DNA of 64,000 nucleotides from positions 62,001 to 126,000 of the forward strand of contig NZ_JAJEJQ010000005.1 of the NCBI RefSeq assembly GCF_021390575.1. Direction: 5' to 3'. Origin of the DNA: Paraburkholderia adhaesiva (GTDB lineage: Bacteria > Pseudomonadota > Gammaproteobacteria > Burkholderiales > Burkholderiaceae). A program made the translations under genes and the position numbers. The notes beneath the pieces are model-generated. The model saw only the letters and a program-made list of their open reading frames with translations, was not told the DNA's origin and made no database searches. This document shows positions 1-7,945 of the stretch, piece by piece (positions within the stretch are counted from its first letter, which is position 1; every line of letters starts with the position of its first letter).

Positions 1-1
1 G

Positions 2-130
2 AACCAGCGGGGCGCACAGACACCCGAGGAGGAAGCCCGGATCGACGCCATCTATGAGCGCTGTTTTCTCACACGGAATCCGTACGCCCGAGCGCCCCGA
101 CCGCCGAATGGAGAACACGCGGGCGGCTGA
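2..130 (+). CDS. C-terminal end of an unidentified protein (5' end outside window)
   Basis: An open frame runs in from the left edge and stops with TGA at 128-130, giving about 42 residues ending in a proline/arginine-rich tail (ARAPRPPNGEHAGG). The start lies outside the window. The fragment contains an acidic helix-like stretch (TPEEEARIDAIYERCF) but no recognisable motif. It ends 44 bases before the next plus-strand gene, which has its own ribosome site, so the two are probably co-transcribed. No function can be given. Confidence 0.5.
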   Translation, partial: NQRGAQTPEEEARIDAIYERCFLTRNPYARAPRPPNGEHAGG

Positions 131-174
131 CCTCATTTGCGGGAGATTCCGGGTTACTCTGGAGCGCACGCATC

Positions 175-900
175 ATGTTCCATTGCGAACATTTTGGCCG
201 GAACACGAGAGGTCGGGACTTCGCGGTGGGTGACATCCACGGCATGTTTTCCGCGCTATCCCAGCTGCTCGACATCGTCGGGTTCAATCTGGACGTCGAT
301 AGACTCTTCTGTACTGGAGATCTCGTTGACAGGGGCCCGGAGTCGCCCCGCGCACTCGAATGGCTCGCCCGCCCGTGGTTCCATCCCGTACGCGGTAACC
401 ACGACGACTTCGCCATCCGCTGGCCACAAGGCACCGTTGACGCAGCGACCTATCTCTCCAACGGCGGGGCATGGAACATCGACAATCCGCCCGAACTGCA
501 ACAACGTATCTCGGATGCGCTTGACCAGTTGCCGATCGCCATCGAGGTGGAGACCGAAGCTGGCCTGATCGGAATCATTCACGCCGACTGCCCGCTGCCT
601 TCATGGCGGGACTTCGTGACACGCTTAAGCGAAGGACATGTTTCCGATGAGGAGCATGAACATCTCGCCAGGCTGGCCATGTGGTCCCGCGCTCGCCTCA
701 TGGCTCTCGATCCGTCCGGCGTCGGAGACATTCACGCCGTCGTCGTGGGCCATACACCAGTCAAGGGACACAGCACGCTGGGCAATGTCCATTACATCGA
801 TACGGGTGCGGTATTCGAAGACGGCTATTTCACGCTGCTCGATCTCACCAGCCTGACACCGGCTTACCCGCCATCGCGCGTACTCGACTGGCAGGTATAA
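175..900 (+). CDS. PPP-family serine/threonine protein phosphatase (metallophosphoesterase)
   Basis: 241 residues, the usual length of phage-lambda-type PPP phosphatases. The signature motifs are in order: GDIHG (19-23), GDLVDRG (48-54), GNHD (74-77), a histidine in IIHAD (H136) and GHTP (192-195). These supply the two-metal centre that hydrolyses phosphomonoesters, typically on phosphoserine/threonine or other phosphorylated targets in the cytoplasm. GGAG at 160-163 precedes the ATG at 175. It is the last gene before a terminator-like hairpin at 967-996. A role in dephosphorylating host proteins or signalling nucleotides is inference. It is a PPP enzyme and should not be read as the Mre11/gp47 partner of the ATPase at 5405-7921, because the GDLVDRG form is typical of PPP enzymes. 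Confidence 0.9.
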   Translation: MFHCEHFGRNTRGRDFAVGDIHGMFSALSQLLDIVGFNLDVDRLFCTGDLVDRGPESPRALEWLARPWFHPVRGNHDDFAIRWPQGTVDAATYLSNGGAWNIDNPPELQQRISDALDQLPIAIEVETEAGLIGIIHADCPLPSWRDFVTRLSEGHVSDEEHEHLARLAMWSRARLMALDPSGVGDIHAVVVGHTPVKGHSTLGNVHYIDTGAVFEDGYFTLLDLTSLTPAYPPSRVLDWQV

Positions 901-940
901 GACCGTTCAAGGCCCACGGCAATAAAGAAGCACTCGGATA

Positions 941-950
941 TATATCACTG
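941..950 (+). promoter_or_regulatory. TATATCACTG motif, copy 1: candidate phage-type promoter
   Basis: This exact 10-mer recurs at 29449 and 58713, always on the plus strand in a gap before a new transcription unit. Here it follows the phosphatase gene and lies 66 bases upstream of the methylase-like gene. A strong hairpin with a T-run lies between motif and gene, so the hairpin would sit at the very 5' end of any transcript made from this site. Promoter function is inferred. Confidence 0.5.
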
Positions 951-966
951 AAGGGAACAGTCATTG

Positions 967-996
967 GGGGCGCCTCACGGCGCCCCTTTTTATTTT
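967..996 (+). terminator. Rho-independent terminator-like hairpin
   Basis: A perfect 8-bp stem (GGGGCGCC / GGCGCCCC) with a TCAC loop is followed directly by TTTTTATTTT. It closes the transcription unit ending with the phosphatase gene. Because a candidate promoter lies at 941-950, it could also act as a leader hairpin or attenuator for the gene starting at 1016. Confidence 0.85.
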
Positions 997-1015
997 CCCT
1001 TCAGGAGATCCAGGC

Positions 1016-1939
1016 ATGGGCCGTCGCAACAGAAACCAGTTTTCGATCAACGTCGACCCGCATCAGCACGCCATCGTAGAAATAATGCGTGGTCTGTTTT
1101 TGCGGCATAACCCGTACTCTGTCTTTGCGGACTTCATCGAAATGAGCGCGATCGCGCTGAGCAACCGCTTTGATTTCGCGCAGCGCGACGGCCGCGAAAA
1201 GCGCTATCTGGAAATTGCAAAAGGATACACCCCCGAAGAAGTCACAAAAATCGCAAACATGTTCGCCGAGCTATTGATGTGTTATCGGGAGCGCACCGAT
1301 GAGCTCGGTTCCCCGGGACTCGGTATGCGCCATCAATTCAATAACGATGTCGATGTGCTGGGAAAGCTCTTCAGCACGCTTGAAATCGGCAACGACCGTA
1401 TGGGCCAGTTCTTTACACCGGGTTGCGTCCAGAATTTCATGGCCCAAATGGCATTACACGACGAGGACAAGGTCCGCGAGCAACTCCGCGAACACGGCTT
1501 CGTCACGGTTCTCGAACCCGCATGTGGCGCGGGCGGCATGGTCGTTGCCCTTGCCGAAGCTTTCCACAATCTCGGGTTCAACTATCCCACCCAGTTTCAT
1601 GCAACCTGCGTCGACAAGGACCGTCTCTGCGTGCACATGACCTATCTCCAGCTTTCCCTTCGGGGCATACCAGCTATCGTTGTGCATGGAGACTCGCTCA
1701 CTTTGCAAACATGGGCTACATGGTACACACCGCCACACATTTTCCTCGGATGGAACGCCAAACTGCAAAAGCGGCGCGAAGCGGAAAGAGCCCAAAAGGC
1801 CGTCGAACAGGCTGAAAAACTGCTACAGCCAGCCCCAGTGGTATCGCCACTTCCCGAGATGCCTCCTGCCAGGGAGGCCCGTCATAACCGCAAGCGCCGA
1901 CATCAGCAAGCTACTGTCAGCGCTAGCAGCCCTCAATAA
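1016..1939 (+). CDS. N6-adenine DNA methylase-like protein with degenerate catalytic motif
   Basis: 307 residues resembling the HsdM/type I methylase fold. Visible are QFFTP (131-135), the SAM-binding motif LEPACGAGGM (166-175), an acidic residue after the second strand (VDKD, 199-202) and HGDSL (224-228). Where active N6 methylases carry NPPF/DPPY there is YTPPH (237-241), followed by LGW. The acidic or amide residue of motif IV is therefore absent. The tail (about 250-307) is Lys/Arg-rich with an Ala/Gln helix. AGGAG at 1002-1006 supports the ATG. As I recall, a similar 'TPxH' variant occurs in methylase-like proteins of plasmids and integrative elements. It could be an inactive or altered-specificity methylase protecting phage DNA, or a SAM-binding protein of other use. 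Confidence 0.65.
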   Translation: MGRRNRNQFSINVDPHQHAIVEIMRGLFLRHNPYSVFADFIEMSAIALSNRFDFAQRDGREKRYLEIAKGYTPEEVTKIANMFAELLMCYRERTDELGSPGLGMRHQFNNDVDVLGKLFSTLEIGNDRMGQFFTPGCVQNFMAQMALHDEDKVREQLREHGFVTVLEPACGAGGMVVALAEAFHNLGFNYPTQFHATCVDKDRLCVHMTYLQLSLRGIPAIVVHGDSLTLQTWATWYTPPHIFLGWNAKLQKRREAERAQKAVEQAEKLLQPAPVVSPLPEMPPAREARHNRKRRHQQATVSASSPQ

Positions 1940-1977
1940 GCTCCCGTCCACTGCCCTCAATTACTGGAACCAACACC

Positions 1978-2745
1978 ATGTCATCACATCAATGCTGCCT
2001 TCGTGGCTCCCTCAATATCAAGGCAGACGCCACCGATAGCGCGCTCGCGAATGCACTTGCCCCCTTTCTCGAGGCCTGGGGTCTCGACTTCGACAAGGAA
2101 CTCATCAGCGGTGCCATCGAGATACTTGACGATCGCCATCAGCTGAATCTCTCGCTGGAGTTCGAGGGCCGGGGTGGCGGCTATGTCAACATCGAGATCG
2201 AAGAGACTGTCGGACGGCTCGGTCATCTTGTCGAAGGCCACGGATATGTTGAGATGATCGACTACGACACCGCAGCCACCGAAAACATGATTACGCCATT
2301 CTTCGTCGGAGCCGAACTTCGGGAACGCAATCGCGCCCGGATCCAGTACGCGATCGACCAGGCTACGCCGTGGCTGGAATCGGCACTGGATGCCACGGCA
2401 GTACATCAGATCCGTGAGCACACCGCCTCGTTCACGCCGCTTGCTGAACCGGTCGTCAGCCACCCGGCGGGCTCGCCCAGGGCACCCGAACCTAAGGTGC
2501 CCGATGAAGACGCTCTCACGAATGCCACCGGACTCACGCTTGAGCAGCTCAATCTGATGGCCACGGAAGCGGGACTACCTGGTACCGTCCTGGATGACAT
2601 TTACAACCCGGAAGGCGACGGCGAACATCCGGTAATCACGCGCGTGATGTGGCGTAAGGCCGTCGCCAGACAGGACACGGTAAGCGGCTACTGGGACTGG
2701 ACCGCGCATCAGATCGCCGAAGCCACCGCGCCAGCGCTCCGGTAA
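1978..2745 (+). CDS. Unidentified phage protein (255 aa)
   Basis: Not recognised. The first ~140 residues are acidic and mixed alpha/beta, with a glycine patch (EFEGRGGGYVNIEIEE). A Pro-rich linker (about 150-175) separates them from a C-terminal helical part with LTLEQLNLMATEAGLPG. The two-part architecture suggests two small domains. It starts 38 bases after the methylase-like gene with only a weak GGAA ribosome site, so it probably belongs to the same transcript. It converges with the minus-strand spike gene, with 20 bases between the stops and no obvious terminator. Confidence 0.7.
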   Translation: MSSHQCCLRGSLNIKADATDSALANALAPFLEAWGLDFDKELISGAIEILDDRHQLNLSLEFEGRGGGYVNIEIEETVGRLGHLVEGHGYVEMIDYDTAATENMITPFFVGAELRERNRARIQYAIDQATPWLESALDATAVHQIREHTASFTPLAEPVVSHPAGSPRAPEPKVPDEDALTNATGLTLEQLNLMATEAGLPGTVLDDIYNPEGDGEHPVITRVMWRKAVARQDTVSGYWDWTAHQIAEATAPALR

Positions 2746-2765
2746 CCGTGCCCGGTGGTCCCCCG

Positions 2766-3680
2766 CTAATTGACGTTCGGCGCGTCGATATCCTCAACCG
2801 ACGTCAGCTTCTGGGTCGTCGTGTTCCCCGTGATCTGCGCGTTGCCCTTGACGTTGACGTTTGCTGCAATGCTGACCTGCCCGGTGCCACCGCCTTCGGC
2901 ACCGGGCGCCGTGGTCATGTCTCCGTTAAGTTGCAACGCACCGTTCTCGGTGAAATTGCCGGTGTGGCTGGTATTCGCCTGGATGTTCAGGTTCGTCGTC
3001 TTGATGTCGATCTCGGCCTGGGTCATGATGGCCAGCTTCGTCTGCATCATCTGGAACAGCGACTGGTCACCGTTTCCAATCTCCCAAAGATTCTGGGTCG
3101 AGTCGAGCACCAGGTAGTTGCCGATATCGTCCTGAATCCGCAGGTACCCTTCCTTCGTGTTCAGCTGGATACCATAGCCGTAGGGCTCGCCGTTCGCCTT
3201 CGATGTTGTCAGCGTAATCAGCCCCGTATGCGTCGAGATCTGCAGGAAATAGCTATTCGATGGATCGGGTTTTGCCGACTCGTCCTGGGTTCCGCTCCAC
3301 GCGTGGGTGACAGTCTCCAGCTTCCGCAGACCTGAATCGTCTCCACATACCGTCCAGTAATACCGGTCCGAATCCGCGAACTGGTATAGCTTGACTCGAG
3401 CGCCACGCCTGACGTCAGGCGCGCTTACCCGATTGGACTCCCCCTCCCGTAGCCATTCAGCCTTGATCGTGGTGGACGAGGCAACCTGGGTGCTATACGC
3501 CGCGCCGTTCACGTCCGTGCCTGACGTCGATAGCGTTGTTCCGGTCTGGGTCAGCTCGCCATCGACAAACGGCAGTTTCTCGATCGGGGTGACCTCTATC
3601 GTGTTACTCGAAGGCAATTTATTTTCCGCCACGATACCAATCGAAATCGGTTGAAGATGCGATGGCGAGGGGTTGGCCAT
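2766..3680 (-). CDS. Baseplate central spike / hub-like virion protein
   Basis: 304 residues from the ATG at 3680, chosen over in-frame upstream options because AGGGG lies just before it. The middle has an OB-fold-like segment beginning APDVRRGARVKLYQF (about 108-122) followed by DSDRYYW, as seen in gp5/gpV-type baseplate spikes. The C-terminal third is polar beta-repeat sequence (NLNIQANT, ALQLNGDM, VSIAANVNVKGNAQITGN), typical of trimeric beta-helical spikes. It should therefore sit at the tip of the tail tube. It is the only virion-like gene in the first 11 kb and lies opposite to its neighbours. The divergent gap 3681-3773 probably carries its promoter. Confidence 0.6.
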   Translation of the reverse strand: MANPSPSHLQPISIGIVAENKLPSSNTIEVTPIEKLPFVDGELTQTGTTLSTSGTDVNGAAYSTQVASSTTIKAEWLREGESNRVSAPDVRRGARVKLYQFADSDRYYWTVCGDDSGLRKLETVTHAWSGTQDESAKPDPSNSYFLQISTHTGLITLTTSKANGEPYGYGIQLNTKEGYLRIQDDIGNYLVLDSTQNLWEIGNGDQSLFQMMQTKLAIMTQAEIDIKTTNLNIQANTSHTGNFTENGALQLNGDMTTAPGAEGGGTGQVSIAANVNVKGNAQITGNTTTQKLTSVEDIDAPNVN

Positions 3681-3726
3681 GATATTCCCCTGCGATTGTT
3701 TGCAAATGAAAATGAAAAAAGTACTG

Positions 3727-3734
3727 CATACGAT
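3727..3734 (+). promoter_or_regulatory. CATACGAT motif: candidate promoter element
   Basis: CATACGAT preceded by GTAC (3721-3724) lies 39 bases upstream of the ATG at 3774. The same octamer occurs in both orientations in the divergent gap at 12969-13007, about 30 bases from each start. TACGAT resembles a sigma-70 -10 hexamer at four of six positions, but no good -35 box is visible. Confidence 0.35.
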
Positions 3735-3773
3735 CATTCTCTGAGGGGAAATTCATTAACAGGAAACTAACTT

Positions 3774-4145
3774 ATGGAAGACAAGAAATACCGGGCGCAA
3801 CGGGGTGACGTGATGCTTTTCATGGCTGCAAAGCCCTGGATCGGCGACGAAGAAATGATGTTGATGGCATGTCATTGGTCGCTGGCTCGGGTAACTGCTG
3901 TCACGCCAGACGGGGATGTGAGCGCGTACCGCACATTCGGCACGCATTTCGTTAGCCGGGACGTGGCCGGCGAGCACGCGCTTCTTTCATCGCGAAAAGT
4001 CGACGTGCAGGCTCTCGAGAATGACATGAACGCACGCGTAGCGAAGCGGCCCGACGCCAACGAGTTTGGCGCGCCGGACTACGCCTACGAGTTTGTGAAA
4101 ACTTTCATGCTGGAAGAAGCAAAAAAAAAAGCGGAGTGTAAATAA
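3774..4145 (+). CDS. Tandem paralogue family, member 1 (unknown function)
   Basis: 123 residues, first of three related genes (with 4393-4803 and 4826-5215). The shared pattern is an N-terminal RGDV/RGDL, then LxRVTxVxxDGxVxAYRTFGTHF, a spacer with VDVQALENDM, and a C-terminal ANEFxxxDxxxxFVKTF. No known domain is recognised. The fold appears to be a small beta-sheet core followed by two helices. The stop overlaps the next start (TAATG), implying coupled translation. It opens the operon that includes the Rad50-like ATPase, about 1.3 kb downstream. Confidence 0.75.
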   Translation: MEDKKYRAQRGDVMLFMAAKPWIGDEEMMLMACHWSLARVTAVTPDGDVSAYRTFGTHFVSRDVAGEHALLSSRKVDVQALENDMNARVAKRPDANEFGAPDYAYEFVKTFMLEEAKKKAECK

Positions 4146-4393
4146 TGAAAAACGTCGTACTGGAAAACTACATCAAGGTTTCAGCCAACTCGATTGGCGA
4201 ATTGCGCAGGGTCGATGTGTATCGCGTGATCAATAGTATCCACCCGGACAATATTGACGGCGTTACACGTGGCGCCCTTGCAACATGGATCGCGACGCAT
4301 CGCCCCGACCTTGCCGATGAGATCAAGGACGTCATGCAGGACGAATTTCCCGACGAAGGCTGGACGCCGGCATCAATGGAACCGACAAACTGA
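4145..4393 (+). CDS. Small unidentified protein (82 aa)
   Basis: Start and stop overlap both neighbours (TAATG at 4143-4147, TGATG at 4391-4395), a strong sign of a real, translationally coupled gene. The protein is acidic towards the end (DEIKDVMQDEFPDEGW) and likely helical. It is unrelated to the paralogous proteins on either side. No domain recognised. Confidence 0.7.
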   Translation: MKNVVLENYIKVSANSIGELRRVDVYRVINSIHPDNIDGVTRGALATWIATHRPDLADEIKDVMQDEFPDEGWTPASMEPTN

Positions 4394-4803
4394 TGGAAAA
4401 ACCGACGATGCAACACGAGGAAGGCACGGAAGTGCCTTTCATGGACAGGCCAACCAAGCCAAGACGGCGAGGTGACCTGATCGCCATTGTGATGGGCGAA
4501 TTCGTGCCTACGGAAGAAGAAGAGGAGCCGACGCGCCTGTTCTGGACGCTGGGGCGTGTGACACAGGCTCAGGAGAACGGCACGGTTACGGCCTGGCGCC
4601 GATTCGGCCAGCACTTCGTCGATAAGGAAGTGCCCGCGCGAGGCGCTGGCGTTGGTGCCGATCGCATTGACATGCGCGCAGTCGAGAGCGACATGGCCGC
4701 GCGCCTGGCGAAGAACGCGAACGCCAACGAATTCGAGAACCTGGATGCGCTCAACAGCTACCTGCTCCAGTTCATGAAGGCAACCGATGGGCAGCAGATT
4801 TAA
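4393..4803 (+). CDS. Tandem paralogue family, member 2 (unknown function)
   Basis: 136 residues with an N-terminal extension of about 26 residues compared with its paralogues (includes RPTKPRRRGDL). It keeps LGRVTQAQENGTVTAWRRFG, IDMRAVESDMAARL, NANEF and LDALNSYLLQFMK. An acidic insert (EEEEEP) lies in the first half. The ATG overlaps the preceding stop. The family order 1-x-2-3 with one unrelated gene inserted suggests duplication followed by divergence. Confidence 0.75.
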   Translation: MEKPTMQHEEGTEVPFMDRPTKPRRRGDLIAIVMGEFVPTEEEEEPTRLFWTLGRVTQAQENGTVTAWRRFGQHFVDKEVPARGAGVGADRIDMRAVESDMAARLAKNANANEFENLDALNSYLLQFMKATDGQQI

Positions 4804-4825
4804 AGCAGGGTACAAGGAACAGCCA

Positions 4826-5215
4826 ATGGAAATGAAGAAGAGCAGCTTCAGAGCCGCCCGCGGAGACCTGATCATCACGCAGACGACATCGTCGTATGTC
4901 CATCTCAAGGAAGGATCGCAGAGCCGAACGTTCTTGACACTGGGGCGCGTAACATCGGTGTCCCGCGACGGTCGGGTAAAGGCATATCGCACCTTTGGTG
5001 CCCATCATGACAGCCGGAGCACACCGTCGCATTGTCATCTGGTAACAGCACAGACGGTTGATCTCGCCGCGATCGAGCGCGACATGACCGAACTGATTGC
5101 GAGCCGGTGGAATGCCAACGAATTCGTTGACCTTGACTCCGTACGTGCTTACCTTCGGCCGTTCAAGGCCACCGCTGCCAATGGCAAATCACAACCTGGC
5201 AAGGTGGACATATGA
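4826..5215 (+). CDS. Tandem paralogue family, member 3 (unknown function)
   Basis: 129 residues. The ATG at 4826 is preferred over the in-frame ATG at 4787, which lies inside the preceding gene, because AAGGAA precedes it. Motifs shared with members 1 and 2: RGDLI, LGRVTSVSRDGRVKAYRTFG, VDLAAIERDM, WNANEF and LDSVRAYLRPF. The near-invariant RVT...DG.V.A.R.FG core suggests a conserved ligand or protein-binding strand pair. The stop overlaps the ATG of the next gene (ATGA at 5212). Confidence 0.75.
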   Translation: MEMKKSSFRAARGDLIITQTTSSYVHLKEGSQSRTFLTLGRVTSVSRDGRVKAYRTFGAHHDSRSTPSHCHLVTAQTVDLAAIERDMTELIASRWNANEFVDLDSVRAYLRPFKATAANGKSQPGKVDI

Positions 5216-5430
5216 ATCAGGCACAGATTCACACCCAACCTGATGCGCATGCACGTGCATTCTCCCTGTGCGCGGCGGCCCGGTTTTCGCCAGCCCAGGC
5301 CCTCGTGATGGCGCGAGGGTTCGCAGCCAGAGGAAAGATCGATGCCAGCGAAGGTTGCACCCATTACGTCATGCGCCTGATGATTCAAGCACAGGCAGAT
5401 CGCGATGCGTATCACAGCGTTGATCCTTAA
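5212..5430 (+). CDS. Small unidentified protein (72 aa) coupled to the Rad50-like gene
   Basis: 72 residues, helical and Ala-rich, with FSLCAAARFSPAQALVMARGF near the middle. AAGGTGG precedes the ATG, which overlaps the upstream stop. Its 3' end overlaps the start of the ATPase gene by 26 bases. Possibly an accessory factor of the ATPase, but only position suggests this. Confidence 0.6.
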   Translation: MNQAQIHTQPDAHARAFSLCAAARFSPAQALVMARGFAARGKIDASEGCTHYVMRLMIQAQADRDAYHSVDP

Positions 5431-7921
5431 GGGCTTCAAACGCTTCGCCCTTACCCAGGTGGAGACATTCACGATCCAGCCGTCCGAGACAATCCAGCTG
5501 ATTCTCGGCACCAACGGTTCTGGCAAATCTTGTCTGCTGCGCGAGCTCACTCCCCTCCCAGCAAGTTCCGCCGACTATCACAAGGACGGATCCAGGGAGA
5601 TCCATATCACCGACGGCGGCCACCAGTACCGACTCACCAGTTCGTTTGGGTCGACCAACCGCCACAGCTTCCTGAAGGACGACGAAGAGCTCAATCCTGG
5701 TGGCACTGGCGTCGTGCAGCGGGAGCTCGTCAAACACACCTTTGGTATCACCCCAGAGACGCATGAGCTTGCGCTGGGAGCGGAACGATTCACCACCATG
5801 GGACCGGCGCGCCGGCGCGAGTGGTTCACGAAGCTCTCGGATGTGAACTACGACTACGCCATTACCGTCTACAACCGCCTGAAAGACGACTGGCGCAACG
5901 TATCCGGATCGCTCAAGCTTGACAGAAAGCAGCTGGTGCTTGAGCAGGCGAAAATTATTACCCAGGAGGAACAGGCCAAGCTTCACGAAGAGGTCAAGGG
6001 TCTGCATACCGACCTGACAAGACTGATTGGACTCCACACACCTCTTGAACGCGAGGTCGAAGCAATCGATACCGACCGGCGTGCCCGGGAGAGCGAGCTT
6101 CACGCAATGAGCCGACAGTTGCTCGCGATGCGCGCGCAGGCTCCGATCGATCAGCTTCCCGAAGAATCCGGCTTCCCGAAAAAGCTCACCTTTGAAAATA
6201 CCGACGCTGTCGACCGTCATGTTGAGGTGATCCGCCACCGGATCACAGCACAGGAAGCGGTCCTCACGCGCTGCGTCGCAGAACACGAGAAACTCAGGGA
6301 GACGGTCGACATCCTGAAGCGTCGCGGGACAGCCGACCTGGCAACGCTGCGCGGCCGGATCAAGCGACTGCAGGAGGCGCGCCTGAAACTGCTTGGGCAG
6401 CGACGACTGGGGTTCGAAGGCTTTGATGCGGCCGCAGCCATGCAGTCGTTCACGTCGATAGGCGAGACGCTCACCGAGAAGCTTTCGGCGCTGCCCGCGA
6501 ATGAAGAGGGACTGTACAGCTCCGTGCGGCTGAAAGACGAACGTGAACGCCTGCTCAGGACCCGACAGATCAGCACGCAGACTACACGGCGGCTTGCGGA
6601 GTTGCAGGCGCAGAAGCTGCACGTCGAGCGGCATCGTGCGAACGGCAGCGTTACCTGCCCCCGATGTCGTCATGTATTCACGCAGGGCGCCAGCGAGGAG
6701 ACACTCCAGCAACTGGTGAAGGATATCGGCGCGACCACGGATGCGCTCGCGCGTCTGCAGAAGCAGGCTACGCAGACCGAGGAAACGGTCACTGCTATCC
6801 AGGCGTATGGCGACCTCTACCGGGAAATCCAGCAGATTATCCGCATGGCACCGGCGCTCAAGCCGTTCTGGGATCAGTTGGCCGATACGAATGATCTCAG
6901 GCTCGCCCCAGTGAAGGTTGTCGGCAAGCTCGCCCTTCTCGGTGAAGATCTCAGACTCGAGGTCAAGGCGGCCGCGTACGAAGCTGAACTCGCAGAGGTC
7001 GTGAAGTTGCTGGCCCAATCCGAGCGTCTGGGGGACGCGACACTGGGCGAATCTTCGCAGAAACTGCGCGAATCGGGGCGCATCATCGAGGGACTAACCG
7101 CAGCGCTTTGCGCACAGCGCAAAACTCTGGCCGAGTTCGTCCAGTACCGCAAGAAACTCGCGGAAGCGCTGGCGCTCAGCGCACGTATCGAAGCTGCGTG
7201 TCGCGATTTCGAAAAGCTCACGCATGATCAGGTGGAGATGCTTTACCGCACAAGCATTCACCAGTGTATCCGTCAGGTGCAAAGCACCCTCGCGCGCAAG
7301 GAAGAAATCCTCTCAACCCTCAACCAGCAGAAGGCGATCGTTGCGAATCTCGAAACGACGATTGCCAGACGCGCCCTCGAGGAAGCGGCGATCGTTGCGG
7401 CCATGCAGGAGCTTTCGCCAACCGATGGCCTGATCGCGCAGGGGCTTACCGGTTTCATCCGGGTGTTCACACGGGAAATGAACCAGCTGATCCGGAAGAT
7501 CTGGGTCTATCCGCTTGAGATCCTGCCCTGCGGACTCGGTGGCGATGGAGGTACCGAGCTCGACTACCGGTTCCCGCTGAAGGTGCTCTCGAAGGATAAC
7601 GCGCCAGATGTCAGCAAGGGCAGCACCGGCATGCAGGAAATCATTGATCTGGCTTTCATGGTCGTCGCCATGATGTACCTCCATCTTGACGATGGCCCGC
7701 TGCTTCTCGATGAATTTGGCGCCGTCTTTGACGCCGAACACCGGAACAACATGGTCAAGGCCGTCAAGCAGCTGACGGAAACCCGGCCCTTCAGCCAGTT
7801 GTTCATGATTTCCCACTATGCCGCAACCTACGGCGCGTTCAGCAATGTCCAGACGTGCGTGCTGGACGAGCGCAACATCGCTGTACCAAAGGTCTACAAC
7901 ACGCACGTCACCATGACCTGA
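5405..7921 (+). CDS. Rad50/SbcC/gp46-like SMC ATPase
   Basis: 838 residues with SMC architecture: Walker A GTNGSGKS (35-42), two coiled-coil arms around a zinc-hook CPRC (418-421), an ABC signature-like SKGSTGMQE (737-745), Walker B LLLDEFG (766-772) and a switch histidine in ISHYAATYG. This is the large subunit of exonuclease complexes such as SbcCD, Rad50-Mre11 or T4 gp46/47, which process DNA ends for recombination-dependent replication. No Mre11/gp47-type nuclease is adjacent. The only nearby metallophosphoesterase (175-900) is a PPP phosphatase, so the partner is probably elsewhere in the genome. Confidence 0.85.
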   Translation: MRITALILKGFKRFALTQVETFTIQPSETIQLILGTNGSGKSCLLRELTPLPASSADYHKDGSREIHITDGGHQYRLTSSFGSTNRHSFLKDDEELNPGGTGVVQRELVKHTFGITPETHELALGAERFTTMGPARRREWFTKLSDVNYDYAITVYNRLKDDWRNVSGSLKLDRKQLVLEQAKIITQEEQAKLHEEVKGLHTDLTRLIGLHTPLEREVEAIDTDRRARESELHAMSRQLLAMRAQAPIDQLPEESGFPKKLTFENTDAVDRHVEVIRHRITAQEAVLTRCVAEHEKLRETVDILKRRGTADLATLRGRIKRLQEARLKLLGQRRLGFEGFDAAAAMQSFTSIGETLTEKLSALPANEEGLYSSVRLKDERERLLRTRQISTQTTRRLAELQAQKLHVERHRANGSVTCPRCRHVFTQGASEETLQQLVKDIGATTDALARLQKQATQTEETVTAIQAYGDLYREIQQIIRMAPALKPFWDQLADTNDLRLAPVKVVGKLALLGEDLRLEVKAAAYEAELAEVVKLLAQSERLGDATLGESSQKLRESGRIIEGLTAALCAQRKTLAEFVQYRKKLAEALALSARIEAACRDFEKLTHDQVEMLYRTSIHQCIRQVQSTLARKEEILSTLNQQKAIVANLETTIARRALEEAAIVAAMQELSPTDGLIAQGLTGFIRVFTREMNQLIRKIWVYPLEILPCGLGGDGGTELDYRFPLKVLSKDNAPDVSKGSTGMQEIIDLAFMVVAMMYLHLDDGPLLLDEFGAVFDAEHRNNMVKAVKQLTETRPFSQLFMISHYAATYGAFSNVQTCVLDERNIAVPKVYNTHVTMT

Positions 7922-7945
7922 TGCACATGACATGAGGGGCATGAC

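Noticed and set aside
175-900. Reading the phosphatase as the Mre11/gp47 partner of the Rad50-like ATPase
   Set aside because: GDLVDRG and the spacing of GNHD are those of PPP phosphatases, and 4.5 kb with a terminator separates the genes.
5369-7018. 549-codon open frame on minus, opposite the Rad50-like gene
   Set aside because: The plus frame carries Walker A, zinc hook, signature and Walker B; the minus frame is a GC-driven shadow.
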